From: Pseudoxanthomonas japonensis
Lineage (GTDB): Bacteria; Pseudomonadota; Gammaproteobacteria; Xanthomonadales; Xanthomonadaceae
Direction of reading: 5' to 3'
DNA length: 64,000 nucleotides
Assembly (NCBI RefSeq): GCF_010093445.1
Contig: NZ_PDWW01000001.1
Location: 186,001-250,000, forward strand
The position numbers and the translations under genes were made by a program. Positions 53,757 to 61,684 of this stretch are shown piece after piece. The notes under the pieces are model-generated. The model had not been told where the DNA came from and did not search any database. It was given only the letters and a program-made list of their open reading frames with translations. The first letter of the stretch is position 1. Each line of letters begins with the position of its first letter.

Positions 53757-54340
53757 GGGGTTTTTCCGCTCCGGATGCGCGCGCGCAGCACGAACACCAC
53801 GCGGTCGCTGACCGCCAGCATCCAGTCGTCCATGTCGTAGTCGCTGCGGCGCACCGCGCCGGTCGCCACCACGTCGCAGTCGACCGCGGCACGCGCGCAA
53901 TCGGCGGGCGCCACCTGCAGGCTGCGTGGCCGGCTGATGCCCTTGATGCTCAGGTCGCCCTCCAGCGTGCCACCGTCGTAGAGCAGCATGGGGTCGTAGG
54001 GTTTGGAGGTGAAGGTGACCACCGGATAGCGGTCGGCATCGAAGAACTTCTCGCTGCGCGCCCAGTCGCCGTAACGCTCGTGGTCGATGATCTCCACGTC
54101 GCGCGTGTACATGCGCAGGCGCACCTGCTGGCGCCCGTCCGGCAGGTGCTCCACCGAGCCTTCGTAACGCCGGAACACGCCGTCCAGCACCTGTCCCCAG
54201 CGCGTGCGCAGTTCGAATCCCAGCCGCGTGTGCGCCGGGTCGAAATCGTTACGCCCCTGCTGTGCCCACGCGGGCACGGCGCACACCAGGGCCAGGCACA
54301 GCACGGCCAGCCAGACGGCCAGCGGCAGATCGGACTTCAT
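53753..54340 (-). CDS. YceI-family exported protein
   Basis: The product is 195 residues with a signal peptide ending PAWAQQ. The YceI lipocalin-like fold is indicated by NDFDPAHTRLGFELRTRWG, EIIDHERYGDWARSEKFFDA, YPVVTFTS and GDLSIKGISRPRSLQV. Family members bind isoprenoids such as polyprenols in the periplasm. It overlaps sixA (ATGA) and the phospholipase gene (GTGA) by 4 bp each, so the three are probably co-translated. The ligand is unknown. Confidence 0.88.
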   Translation of the reverse strand: MKSDLPLAVWLAVLCLALVCAVPAWAQQGRNDFDPAHTRLGFELRTRWGQVLDGVFRRYEGSVEHLPDGRQQVRLRMYTRDVEIIDHERYGDWARSEKFFDADRYPVVTFTSKPYDPMLLYDGGTLEGDLSIKGISRPRSLQVAPADCARAAVDCDVVATGAVRRSDYDMDDWMLAVSDRVVFVLRARIRSGKTP

Positions 54341-54813
54341 GGCCACCAGAAGGCGGAGAGCTGCGCCACACCCGGTTCGATCGCTGCATCCACCGGCAGC
54401 GTCAGCACCACCACGCCGCCGGGCGGCATGCCGCGGTACTCGCTGGTCACGCCGGAATACATCAGCGCGGCCAACTGCTCGAAGCCCGGGTTGTGGCCCA
54501 CCATCAGCAGGCGCTCGGCCTCGCGGTGCTGGTCGGCCAGGTCGGCCAGCGTGCCGGGCGTGGCTTCGTAGATGCGCTCTTCCAGCCGCTGCTCCACGTA
54601 GCCGATCGCCGCCAGCACCGACTCCAGCGTCTCGCGCGCGCGACGCGCCGGCGAACACAGCACGCGGTCCGGCACCAGGCCCTGCTCCTTCAGCCAGCGC
54701 GCCACGGCCTCGGCCTCGGCCAGGCCCTGCGGCGACAGGGGACGGTCCAGGTCGGACTGGCCGGTGGTCGCCGGTTCGGCATGCGCATGGCGCAGCAGGA
54801 TCAGTTCACGCAT
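54337..54813 (-). CDS. SixA-type histidine phosphatase
   Basis: This 158-residue phosphatase is of the two-His family. The catalytic motif is LLRHAHAEP at residues 6-14, with the second Arg in SPARRARET and the second His in MVGHNPGFEQL. Length and HAxAE match SixA, which dephosphorylates phospho-His proteins (NPr of the nitrogen PTS or ArcB in E. coli). It follows parA by 20 nt and overlaps yceI by 4 bp. Confidence 0.87.
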   Translation of the reverse strand: MRELILLRHAHAEPATTGQSDLDRPLSPQGLAEAEAVARWLKEQGLVPDRVLCSPARRARETLESVLAAIGYVEQRLEERIYEATPGTLADLADQHREAERLLMVGHNPGFEQLAALMYSGVTSEYRGMPPGGVVVLTLPVDAAIEPGVAQLSAFWWP

Positions 54814-54833
54814 GGGGTACTTTCTCCTAGGCC

Positions 54834-55466
54834 CTAGGCCTTCTTGATCCATTTCAACAACGGTTCCCAGTCGGCCTGGTGCTCGCGCACCTGGGCCGAG
54901 CGGTAATCGAACAGGCTGCGGCCCAGGCCGGCCATGACCACGTAGGCCTGGGTATCGCGCAACTGGGTGATGACCGGGTACGGCCAGGTCTTCAGCATCT
55001 CCACCGCCTGCTGCGAGGCGTTGGTCCATGGCTTGCTGCGGTTGACCACCAGCCCGACCGGCAGCTTGCGCTTGTGCACACGCGGCACCTTGGCCATGGT
55101 GTTCAGGAAGCCGACCGTCGCCTCGATGTCCAGCGCCGACGGCAGCACCGGCACCACCACGGCGTCGGCCTGTTCCAGGAAGCTGTCCAGGTCGTCGGCC
55201 ATCGCGCCGGCCGGCGCGTCGATCACCACCCGCTCGGCGTCTTCCGGCAGCCAGGCCTTCCAGGCGCGCTTGCCGCTGGCGTCGATCGGCAACACCGCGG
55301 TGTCCAGTTCCGCCCGGCGCTCGGCCCAGCGGGTGGAGGAATGCTGGGGGTCCACGTCCACCAGCACGGTACGTTTGCCATCCAGTGCGAAGTACGCCGC
55401 CAGATTGGTCGCCAGGGTCGTCTTGCCCGCGCCGCCCTTGGAGCTGGCGACCAGAATCGTCTTCAT
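54834..55466 (-). CDS. ParA/MinD-type P-loop ATPase
   Basis: The product is 210 residues with the deviant Walker [19 protein letters not shown] near residue 10, [10 protein letters not shown] for switch I and [16 protein letters not shown] for switch II. No parB gene is nearby, and the length fits orphan ParA proteins that position cellular cargo rather than plasmid partition ATPases. The start at 55466 begins [12 protein letters not shown]; upstream in-frame codons fall in repeat sequence. It heads a four-gene minus-strand operon. Confidence 0.9.
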   Translation of the reverse strand: MKTILVASSKGGAGKTTLATNLAAYFALDGKRTVLVDVDPQHSSTRWAERRAELDTAVLPIDASGKRAWKAWLPEDAERVVIDAPAGAMADDLDSFLEQADAVVVPVLPSALDIEATVGFLNTMAKVPRVHKRKLPVGLVVNRSKPWTNASQQAVEMLKTWPYPVITQLRDTQAYVVMAGLGRSLFDYRSAQVREHQADWEPLLKWIKKA

Positions 55467-55524
55467 GCGCGCACCTCGTTGCTGGAGAACCCGGAGGGTA
55501 CACCGGGGGCGGTGAAGCGGAAAC

Positions 55525-55677
55525 CGGGAATCGGGAATGGGGAATAGGGAATGAATTGTCCGGGGGCCGGTGGCTGCGTGGACCTGCGGACTCGGTTGCC
55601 CGATGGGCATCGTTCGTTCCGGCACGTGCCCGCTCCCGCCGAGGCCACGATCCCCGTTTCCCCATTCCCCATTCCCG
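55525..55677. repeat. Inverted GGGAAT-repeat pair between parA and the Ycf46-like gene
   Basis: CGGGAATCGGGAATGGGGAA and following bases (55525-55553) face the complementary GTTTCCCCATTCCCCATTCC and following CG (55656-55677) about 100 bp away. The pair lies between divergent genes, so either transcript could fold it. Tandem GGGAAT/ATTCCC blocks are a dispersed repeat type in xanthomonads. Confidence 0.7.
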
Positions 55678-55716
55678 CCCCTGCTATCTTTCCCGTCCCC
55701 ACGGACCGGACGCCCC

Positions 55717-57216
55717 ATGAACGAGCTGCAGGACCTCACCGCGCTGATCCGCGCCAATACTCCGCTGATCGTCATCGAGACCCAGGACGAGGGCCGCGTG
55801 GTGGAGCTGTTCCGGCAGGCGCTGGGCCAGGTGTGGCGGGCGCTGTTCCGCTGGAGCATCACCGAGGGCCTGCGCCGGCTCGACATGGACCGCGAGGACG
55901 ACGCCGTCGGCCCGCCCGACGCCAGCGCCGCCCTGCAGGCCATCAAGCAGGCCGAGCAGCGTGGCATCTACCTGCTGCTCGATTTCCACCCCTACCTGGG
56001 CTACGCGAGCAGCCAGCGGCAGCTGCGCGACATCATGCAGCGCCGCCACAGCCTGCCGCACGTGGTGGTGCTGGTCGGCGCGAAGATCGAACTGCCGGTC
56101 GAACTCGAAGCCCTGGCCGTGCGCTTCAACCCGCGCCTGCCCGACGCCCACGCGCTACTGAAGATGGTGCGCGAGGAAGCCGAACACTACGCGCGCGAAC
56201 ACGGCGGCCGCCGCGTGGAAGCCGATGGCGAGGCGGTCAAGCAGATCGTGCGCAACCTGCAGGGCCTGAGCCTGGTCGACGCGCGCCGGATCGCGCGCCA
56301 GCTGATCTTCGCCGACGGTGCGCTGACCGCCAGCGACCTGCCCGCGCTGAACAAGCTGAAGTTCGAGCTGCTCAACCGCAGCGGCCACCTGCATTACGAA
56401 TACGACACGGCGAAGTTCGCCGACGTCGCCGGCGCCAGCCGCCTGAAGCGCTGGATCGAGCAGCGCCGCGCGGTGTTCGTCTCCGGCAACCCGCCGCCCG
56501 GCCTGGACCTGCCCAAGGGCGTGCTGCTGCTCGGCGTGCAGGGTTGCGGCAAGTCGATGCTGGCCAAGGCCACCGCCGCCGGCTTCGGCGTGCCGCTGCT
56601 GCGGCTGGATTTCGGCACGCTGTACGACAAGTACCACGGCGAGACCGAGAAGAACCTGCGCGCCGCGCTCGCGTCGGCCGAACAGCTGGCGCCGTGCGTG
56701 CTGTGGATCGACGAGATCGAGAAAGGGCTCGCCAGCGGCGGCGACGAGGATGGCGGCGTCTCGCGCCGCGTGCTCGGCTACCTGCTCACGTGGATGGCCG
56801 AGCGCAAGGCCGGCGCTGGCAGCGGACAGGTGTTCCTGGTCGCCACGGCGAACCAGGTGCAGGACCTGCCGCCGGAGCTGCTGCGCAAGGGACGCTTCGA
56901 CGAGATCTTCTTCGTCGACCTGCCCTCGCCCGACGCCCGCGTCGAGGTGCTGCGCGTGCACCTGGCGCGCCGCGCGCTGGACCCGGAAGGCTTCAACCTG
57001 CCCGCACTCGCCGCCGCCGCGAACGGCTTCTCCGGCGCGGAGCTGGAACAGGCCATCGTCTCCGCGATGTACGCCGCGCATGCCGAGCAGAAACCGCTCG
57101 ACACCGACCTGGTCATGCACGAGATCCGCAGCACCCGCCCGCTGTCCGTGCTGATGGCCGAGCAGGTGCAGGCGCTGCGCGAGTGGGCGCGGGAGCGCAC
57201 CGTTCCCGCCGATTGA
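55717..57216 (+). CDS. Ycf46-like AAA+ ATPase
   Basis: The product is 499 residues. An N-terminal domain (about 1-220) begins [20 protein letters not shown] and includes [17 protein letters not shown]+ module follows with [15 protein letters not shown], Walker A GVQGCGKS, Walker [12 protein letters not shown] and the sensor region [20 protein letters not shown] with arginine finger GRFDEIF. This layout matches Ycf46 of plastids and cyanobacteria, linked there to CO2 uptake regulation; the bacterial role is unknown. The ATG at 55717 is chosen because upstream in-frame sequence is repeat DNA. Confidence 0.87.
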   Translation: MNELQDLTALIRANTPLIVIETQDEGRVVELFRQALGQVWRALFRWSITEGLRRLDMDREDDAVGPPDASAALQAIKQAEQRGIYLLLDFHPYLGYASSQRQLRDIMQRRHSLPHVVVLVGAKIELPVELEALAVRFNPRLPDAHALLKMVREEAEHYAREHGGRRVEADGEAVKQIVRNLQGLSLVDARRIARQLIFADGALTASDLPALNKLKFELLNRSGHLHYEYDTAKFADVAGASRLKRWIEQRRAVFVSGNPPPGLDLPKGVLLLGVQGCGKSMLAKATAAGFGVPLLRLDFGTLYDKYHGETEKNLRAALASAEQLAPCVLWIDEIEKGLASGGDEDGGVSRRVLGYLLTWMAERKAGAGSGQVFLVATANQVQDLPPELLRKGRFDEIFFVDLPSPDARVEVLRVHLARRALDPEGFNLPALAAAANGFSGAELEQAIVSAMYAAHAEQKPLDTDLVMHEIRSTRPLSVLMAEQVQALREWARERTVPAD

Positions 57217-57228
57217 CTGCGTGCTTCT

Positions 57229-57253
57229 TGTAGGAGCGACGTGAGTCGCGACC
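57229..57253 (+). repeat. REP-like repeat, third copy
   Basis: The element TGTAGGAGCGACGTGAGTCG plus CGACC, identical to the copy at 5916, lies 13 nt after the Ycf46-like gene stop. It contains the hairpin GCGAC-GTGA-GTCGC and may protect or end that transcript. Confidence 0.85.
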
Positions 57254-57364
57254 GCACGCCACCGTCGCGTCACCCCCTGTCTTCCCTCCGTTCCCACCCG
57301 CTCAGGCACGACGGATATCTGCGGCAAGCAGACGGGAGGGATCTACCTTCGAAAAACCGCCGTC

Positions 57365-57388
57365 GTGGGAGCGACGTAAGTCGCGAGC
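57365..57388 (+). repeat. REP-like repeat, variant copy
   Basis: GTGGGAGCGACGTAAGTCGC followed by GAGC is a variant of the REP-like element (GTAA loop instead of GTGA). Confidence 0.8.
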
Positions 57389-57491
57389 TCTTTGAGCGTG
57401 CTGGTCAGCCAGATTGACACGCGCAGGATCGCGTATTCGCCCGGAGACGGCGTCGTGGCGTCCTTGGCTTCAACTCGATCATGCGACGTGC

Positions 57492-57545
57492 GATGGGCGG
57501 ACCGGCTTCGCCGTTGAAGGCCGCGTGCGGCTCGACCCATCCTGC
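57492..57545 (-). repeat. GATGGG-type dispersed repeat, copy 1
   Basis: Read on the minus strand it starts GCAGGATGGGTCGAGCCG, contains TTCAACGGCGAAGCCGG and ends CCGCCCATC. It aligns over 54 bp with the element at 59437-59490. The ends GATGGGT and GCCCATC form a near inverted repeat. Confidence 0.75.
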
Positions 57546-57612
57546 GCACTACGCACTTCACCGATCACATACGGCTACCGGCGCATGCTGGCGCTCCCAC
57601 GGAGACGCCGCC

Positions 57613-58008
57613 ATGCCCCGCAAGCGCAGCCCCGCCCGCGTCCTGGGCACGCAATTGATCGATCTGGGTGCGGCTACGCCGTCCGTCATGTCGCAACGCC
57701 TGCTGCGGATGGCGACGGCCGGCGCCCCGCCTTCCGCCCGCGACCGCCGCGAATTCACCCGGATGTCCGACGAGAAGGTGTCCGCAGCCTGGGAATCGTG
57801 GGGCGCGATGGCCGGCTACGCGATGACGCTCAACACCGCCGCCACGCAGGCCGCGCTGGCGTTCTGGATGCCGTGGGCCTTCGCCGCGAAGCCCCTGCCG
57901 TCGGCCGGGGATGCGCTGATCACCCTGGCGACGGCCGGCGTGCGGCCCTACCGTCGCATCGCCGTCGCCAACGACCGCCGCCTGCGTCGGCGCACGCCGG
58001 GCAGGTGA
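57613..58008 (+). CDS. Hypothetical protein with phasin-like amphipathic helices
   Basis: The product is 131 residues starting MPRKRSPARVLGTQLIDLG. The central part, SDEKVSAAWESWGAMAGYAM through TQAALAFWMPWAFAA, is an amphipathic helix pair like polyhydroxyalkanoate granule-associated proteins. The C-terminus is basic (RRIAVANDRRLRRRTPGR). No signal peptide is evident. The phasin suggestion is weak and rests on composition only. The start is chosen after GGAGACGCCGCC, because the upstream in-frame sequence is the dispersed repeat. Confidence 0.55.
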   Translation: MPRKRSPARVLGTQLIDLGAATPSVMSQRLLRMATAGAPPSARDRREFTRMSDEKVSAAWESWGAMAGYAMTLNTAATQAALAFWMPWAFAAKPLPSAGDALITLATAGVRPYRRIAVANDRRLRRRTPGR

Positions 58009-58044
58009 TCCTACGAAGGCGGCCATCCATCACTGCGCCACGTT

Positions 58045-58812
58045 TCACCACGCCGACACGATGCCCTCTGCGACCGCGCGCCAAGCCGCCGTCCTGCTGC
58101 CGACGATGTCCATCGTGTGCGCGGCCATGAACACGCCGATGATCGGCAGGTACGGCCCCTTCAGCACCGGCTGGCGATAGCGGAACTTCGCCAGCAGCAT
58201 GAAGACGATCAGCGTGACGTAGAGGAAGACGATCACCAGCAGGATGCCCTGCATGCCGCCCACCACGTACAGGCCCAGGCGTGCCAGCCCGGGCGTCGCG
58301 GTGACCAGCGCGGCGGCCACCACGCATGCGACATGCTGGTGCACGTGGCGGCGGCGCCATAGCGCCAGTGCGTAGAACACCAGCAGCAACACCAGCCCGT
58401 TGACCGGCTGCGCCAGCATCGACAGCGCCGCGTTCCGCGACATCTGCGTGAGCCCGTTCTCGAACGCGTGCTTCATCACCGGCACGGCGGTGACCGCGAA
58501 CAACACGATGAGGAACAGCGAGCACCAGCCCAGCCGGCGATGCAGGTCGACCCGCCCGGCCCGGATCAGGAACGGCTGCACGCCCAGCAGCACGAACCAC
58601 GCCAGCGCCACCAGCACATGCAGATGGACCATCACCGCCACGTCCATGCTGCCGGCGCGACTGAAATACCCGAAGAACGGTGTACCCGGTACGGGTGGCG
58701 TGAAGCCGGCGACGACGAGTGCCAGCAATGCCAGGAAGAAGAACCCGACGTTCCGGTAAGGACGCCCCGCCTGCGCGGCCACGCGCCGCACCTCCCCCAT
58801 GCTCGCTTCCAT
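58045..58812 (-). CDS. Integral membrane protein, unknown function
   Basis: The product is 255 residues with about seven hydrophobic segments, for example FFFLALLALVVAGF, LVALAWFVLLGVQPFLI, LFLIVLFAVTAVPVM, LVLLLVFYALALW and GILLVIVFLYVTLIVFMLLA. Histidines in MVHLHVL and RRRHVHQHVA and a conserved-looking GRVDLHRRLGW could bind haem or metal, but no family is recognised. GGAGG is 6 nt before the ATG at 58812; a second ATG at 58800 is possible. It lies downstream of another small membrane protein on the same strand. Confidence 0.7.
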   Translation of the reverse strand: MEASMGEVRRVAAQAGRPYRNVGFFFLALLALVVAGFTPPVPGTPFFGYFSRAGSMDVAVMVHLHVLVALAWFVLLGVQPFLIRAGRVDLHRRLGWCSLFLIVLFAVTAVPVMKHAFENGLTQMSRNAALSMLAQPVNGLVLLLVFYALALWRRRHVHQHVACVVAAALVTATPGLARLGLYVVGGMQGILLVIVFLYVTLIVFMLLAKFRYRQPVLKGPYLPIIGVFMAAHTMDIVGSRTAAWRAVAEGIVSAW

Positions 58813-58930
58813 TACCCGCCTCCGCTGGCATGCCTTGCTGTGGGTACACGCGAAAGCCGGAGGAATCCCGCAATGGCGAGTCGGGCGATTACCCCGCGAG
58901 GTCGAGGTCTCGGCCACATCCCCGCCGCTG

Positions 58931-59227
58931 TCAGTCCCGTCCGGTCCACCAGCGCGCGCCACGGATGAAAGCGTACTGCACCGCCATCGGCAGCAGGCCG
59001 AACACCACCATGCAGAACACGACCGCGACCACGACGAACAGGACGGCATCGACCGCCAGCAGCGACAACGGTCTTGCGTGGCCGCCCATCGCGACCCGGC
59101 CGGAACCCAGTACGAAGGCGAGCAGCAGCGGTGCCACCCCGATGACCGCGCCGACCACACCCGTCCCGATCAGCGTCTGCCTCAGCTGCCGACGCTGCCA
59201 TATCCTGCGTTCGTCCTGCTGCTCCAT
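58931..59227 (-). CDS. Small membrane protein, unknown
   Basis: The product is 98 residues from MEQQDERRIWQRR. It has two transmembrane segments (about 18-36, GTGVVGAVIGVAPLLLAFV, and about 52-78, AVDAVLFVVVAVVFCMVVFGLLP), a basic N-terminus and a short Trp-rich C-terminus (GARWWTGRD). The longer in-frame start at 59329 is rejected because it adds an uncharacteristic Cys/Arg-rich stretch. No family is recognised. Confidence 0.55.
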   Translation of the reverse strand: MEQQDERRIWQRRQLRQTLIGTGVVGAVIGVAPLLLAFVLGSGRVAMGGHARPLSLLAVDAVLFVVVAVVFCMVVFGLLPMAVQYAFIRGARWWTGRD

Positions 59228-59358
59228 GCGCTCAGGCCACAGCCATGGCGTAACCCATGCGGGCCAGCGGCGAGAACAGCGGATCACGCAACGCATGGGA
59301 CATGGACTGCACTCCTTCGGGTCACGCACCGTGCACGTCAGGGCCCGGCCGATGCCCG

Positions 59359-59436
59359 TTACTGCGTCAGACGCTGCTCGAGCGTGCCCGTGTGCAACTC
59401 GAACAGATGGTTGTCGAAGTCGTGGACATACAGTTC
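59359..59436 (-). pseudogene. C-terminal remnant of a VOC/FosA-like (glyoxalase-fold) gene
   Basis: On the minus strand ELYVHDFDNHLFELHTGTLE followed by QRLTQ and a TAA stop at 59359 matches the C-terminal strand and helix of FosA/glyoxalase-type VOC proteins (pattern D-x-HxxELHxGxLxxRL). The reading ends abruptly at 59436, where the GATGGG-type repeat begins, and no upstream portion of the gene is found. The gene appears truncated by or next to the repeat. Confidence 0.6.
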
Positions 59437-59490
59437 GCAGGATGGGTGGAACCGAGGGCGGCTTTCAACGGCGAAGCCGGTCTACCCATC
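59437..59490 (+). repeat. GATGGG-type dispersed repeat, copy 2
   Basis: GCAGGATGGGTGGAACCGAG, then TTTCAACGGCGAAGCCGGTC and CTACCCATC, align with copy 1 (57492-57545, opposite strand) at roughly 80% identity by eye. It abuts the truncated VOC/FosA-like remnant. Confidence 0.75.
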
Positions 59491-59631
59491 GGTACTCCAC
59501 CGTGAAACCAGGTCGTACGCAGCTGCGGATCGAGCATCTGCGACCGTGGGCAGAGTACGCGGCGTCTCGCGTCAAATGCGATGGGTATCGCCTTGTGGTT
59601 CCATCCATCCCAAGGGTAATCTTCCGCCGCT

Positions 59632-60186
59632 TCACACGCGGCGATAATGCATCGCGACCGCGCCGCAACGCAGCGGCGTCGCAGAAACGAGTTCAAGCCG
59701 TCGCGCGTGCGGCAATCCACCCTGGTAAAGCGTCGGACCATGGCCAGCGATCCGGGGATGGACGAGGAAGCGGTATTCGTCGATCAGATCCAACCGATCC
59801 AGTTCGTTCGCCAGCAGGCCGCTGCCCAGCAGCACGCCGTCCGGGGTCGCGTCCTTGAGCGCCTGCACGCCGCTGCGCAGGTCGCCGGTGATGCGATGGC
59901 TGTTGGTCCACGGGAAGTCCGCGCGCGTCGACGACACCACGTACTTCGGCTTGGCCTCCAGCTTCTCCGCCCATTCGCGCAAGGCCGGTGGCGCGTCCAC
60001 CTCGCCACGGGCGACCGCCGGCCAGTAGCTCTCCATCATTTCGTAGGTGACGCGGCCCCACAGCATCGCGCCGTGGTCGTCCATCAGGCGAGTGAAGAAG
60101 GCATGCGTCTCGTCGTCGACGATGCCTTCCTCGTGATCGACGCAGCCGTCGAGGGTGAGGTTGAGGCTGAAGGTCAGGAGGCCCAT
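59632..60186 (-). CDS. Dihydrofolate-reductase-like protein (RibD C-terminal fold)
   Basis: The product is 184 residues. It begins MGLLTFSLNLTLDGCVDHEE, with MLWGRVTYEMMESYW for the NADPH-binding P-loop region and DGVLLGSGLLANELDRLDLIDEYRFLVHP for the second half. This is the YwjB/YyaP group of RibD-C proteins, small cytoplasmic NADPH-dependent reductases of unknown substrate, distinct from chromosomal folA. It seems to be a single-gene unit; the next gene upstream lies 64 nt away. Confidence 0.87.
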   Translation of the reverse strand: MGLLTFSLNLTLDGCVDHEEGIVDDETHAFFTRLMDDHGAMLWGRVTYEMMESYWPAVARGEVDAPPALREWAEKLEAKPKYVVSSTRADFPWTNSHRITGDLRSGVQALKDATPDGVLLGSGLLANELDRLDLIDEYRFLVHPRIAGHGPTLYQGGLPHARRLELVSATPLRCGAVAMHYRRV

Positions 60187-60250
60187 GCGTGTCTCCGGGT
60201 CGGTGGGAGCAACGGACTGTCGATCGATCGCGTGCCGTCACCGCCGGGCG

Positions 60251-60613
60251 TCATGGCGCCTGCGCGCTTCGCTGACGGGCTGACACGAGCTGCGGCTTCA
60301 GTTCGCGCCAAGGGTAGCGACGTTCCTCCGGCCACGGAAGACGGAACACGGGGGCGCGCTTGCGCGCAAGGATCGACATGATGAGCCAGTCCTGGTCGAA
60401 CCCGTCCCAGACGCCGGCGGTCGACCACAGGTTCAGGTGGACCACCGGATGCACTTCGTCGAACAGGATGCGCCGCAGCCCGGGGATCGCGAAGGGCGAA
60501 CGTGCACAGATTCCTGCAACGCGCGCCCAGTCCGGCTTGGTATCGAGGTAGAGCTCACTGAGCGCGATCCATATCGGCCGGCGGATCTCGAGTTCCTCCA
60601 CCGAGAGCCTCAC
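60251..60613 (-). CDS. Small hypothetical protein, DUF7079-like
   Basis: This 120-residue soluble protein contains RRPIWIALSELYLDTKPDW, IPGLRRILFDEVHPVVHLNL and STAGVWDGFDQDWLI. From memory this pattern resembles a family of small uncharacterised proteins (DUF7079), some members of which occur in accessory regions. No catalytic motif is visible. The C-terminal 25 residues are basic and less conserved in style. It lies on the minus strand upstream of the dihydrofolate-reductase-like gene. Confidence 0.6.
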   Translation of the reverse strand: MRLSVEELEIRRPIWIALSELYLDTKPDWARVAGICARSPFAIPGLRRILFDEVHPVVHLNLWSTAGVWDGFDQDWLIMSILARKRAPVFRLPWPEERRYPWRELKPQLVSARQRSAQAP

Positions 60614-60823
60614 GCGTCACCCCGACGCGGTTTGAGGGCATCGGACTGCCTCTTCTCGCAGAGACATACGCCAAGAACTCCAGCACGCCCGTATTGTCCG
60701 AGGGCGGCCGGCCTCATCGAAGCATCCACGCGTGGCTCGTCAGTCCTCATCTCCGCTTGCGGGCAACCAGAGACCATCCCCGTGAGCCGGCGAGGCAGAA
60801 GGCGAGGAGGAGAAGCAACCGGA

Positions 60824-61036
60824 TCACAGCCCCTCCCACGATGTACCGAAGAGCCAGAGATGGGAAGCGCAGACCAATGGATTGCCTGCGTCGGCCGTGG
60901 GCGCATCACAGGACGGGACCATGCGGGCGTGATGCCACCAGACCAGCGCGCAGAAAAACGCAGACAGGACGACAAGCAACGCGGACAGGCGAAGCGCATT
61001 CTTTGCGACCGACTTGAGGCGGATCAGTCCTTCCAT
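60824..61036 (-). CDS. Small single-span membrane protein (70 aa)
   Basis: Starting MEGLIRLKSVAKNALRLSAL, it has one transmembrane segment (about 17-36) and a short outside part with two cysteines (VPSCDAPTADAG and PLVCASHLW) that may form a disulfide. GGAGG lies 6 nt before the ATG at 61036, which supports translation. It starts 13 nt after the cold-shock/Excalibur gene stop. Function is unknown. Confidence 0.55.
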   Translation of the reverse strand: MEGLIRLKSVAKNALRLSALLVVLSAFFCALVWWHHARMVPSCDAPTADAGNPLVCASHLWLFGTSWEGL

Positions 61037-61049
61037 CGTGCGTCCTCCC

Positions 61050-61592
61050 TCAAAAGCAGAGCTGCTCCTCGCAAGGCGTCCGGTCGTTGTCCCCATCCAT
61101 CATGACGCCCGGGCAGTGGTCGAGGAAGTAGACGGCCTCGGCGCAGGATCGCATCTGTGAGCAGTGTTTGCGCTGGTCGCATCGGAATGCCGGCTCCCGC
61201 CCGGTCGCGGCGTCGGAGGCGAGGTCGCGGCGGGCCTTCGCCGCCGGATTCATCTCCCAGTACAGCGAGCCGACGACGCGATAGGCGGCAATCCCGAGTA
61301 CCAGCACGATGACGAGCGGTACCAGGAAGACGAAGACGGACCTAGCGGATTCCGCTTCAGGTGGGACGCGATGGTACTTGCGCGGCGCGCGGCCCGGGAT
61401 GCCCACGCCCACCGCTCGCTGCTTGCCGTCCTTGATGACCGTCGTGAAGGAAACGAACATGCCGACCTCGGGGCGAACGCCCTTCGGGAATTCGGAAATG
61501 TGGACGAAGATCTCTTCGCCCGTGCCGGCGACCTCGATGAACCCGAAGCCCCGTTCGTCGTTCCACTTCTTCAACATTCCACGGTCGTGCAT
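61050..61592 (-). CDS. Cold-shock domain protein with transmembrane segment and Excalibur domain
   Basis: The product is 180 residues. The N-terminal cold-shock domain (about 1-70) has the RNA-binding motifs WNDERGFGFIEV and EEIFVHISEF. A transmembrane segment follows (about 86-108, VFVFLVPLVIVLVLGIAAYRV). The C-terminus, MRSCAEAVYFLDHCPGVMMD then GDNDRTPCE, fits the Excalibur calcium-binding-like pattern with paired cysteines. The RNA/DNA-binding end would face the cytoplasm and the Excalibur end the periplasm. CGGAG precedes the ATG at 61592, and a dispersed repeat lies in its leader. Confidence 0.82.
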   Translation of the reverse strand: MHDRGMLKKWNDERGFGFIEVAGTGEEIFVHISEFPKGVRPEVGMFVSFTTVIKDGKQRAVGVGIPGRAPRKYHRVPPEAESARSVFVFLVPLVIVLVLGIAAYRVVGSLYWEMNPAAKARRDLASDAATGREPAFRCDQRKHCSQMRSCAEAVYFLDHCPGVMMDGDNDRTPCEEQLCF

Positions 61593-61604
61593 GTCGCGCT
61601 CCGG

Positions 61605-61640
61605 GATGGGTTGAACTGCAGGTGGCTCCGCCCATCCTGC
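61605..61640 (-). repeat. GATGGG-type dispersed repeat, short copy
   Basis: Read on the minus strand it is GCAGGATGGGCGGAGCC...AACCCATC over 36 bp, with inverted ends GATGGG and CCCATC. It resembles the ends of the 54-bp copies at 57492 and 59437 but lacks their centre. It lies 13 nt before the cold-shock/Excalibur start and is probably part of its leader RNA. Confidence 0.65.
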
Positions 61641-61684
61641 GCGCTGCGTGACGCTCCGCTCGACACGGGTGCAACGCTTCCCGA

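Larger units (their letters stand above)
57217..57612. other. 396-bp repeat-filled intergenic region
   Basis: No gene is supported here. The region holds two REP-like copies (57229, 57365) and one copy of the GATGGGY...RCCCATC dispersed repeat (57492-57545). Apparent ORFs across it are repeat-derived. Confidence 0.6.
59228..59631. other. 404-bp region with gene remnant and repeat
   Basis: No intact gene is seen. The left part is unassigned, 59359-59436 is the VOC/FosA-like remnant and 59437-59490 is a dispersed repeat. The rest, up to the dihydrofolate-reductase-like gene stop, shows nothing recognisable. Confidence 0.5.

Noticed and set aside
54834-55466. Plasmid or phage partition system
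   Set aside because: Only an orphan ParA is present, with no parB, parS repeats, replication gene or integrase. Neighbours are chromosomal housekeeping genes.
57229-57388. CRISPR-like repeats
   Set aside because: Only two diverged copies with unequal spacing occur, and other copies sit singly at distant sites, as expected for REP-like elements. No cas genes are present.
59632-61640. Toxin-antitoxin or defence island among the small genes
   Set aside because: The DHFR-like, DUF7079-like and small membrane proteins show no toxin, antitoxin or nuclease motifs and no paired overlapping arrangement.
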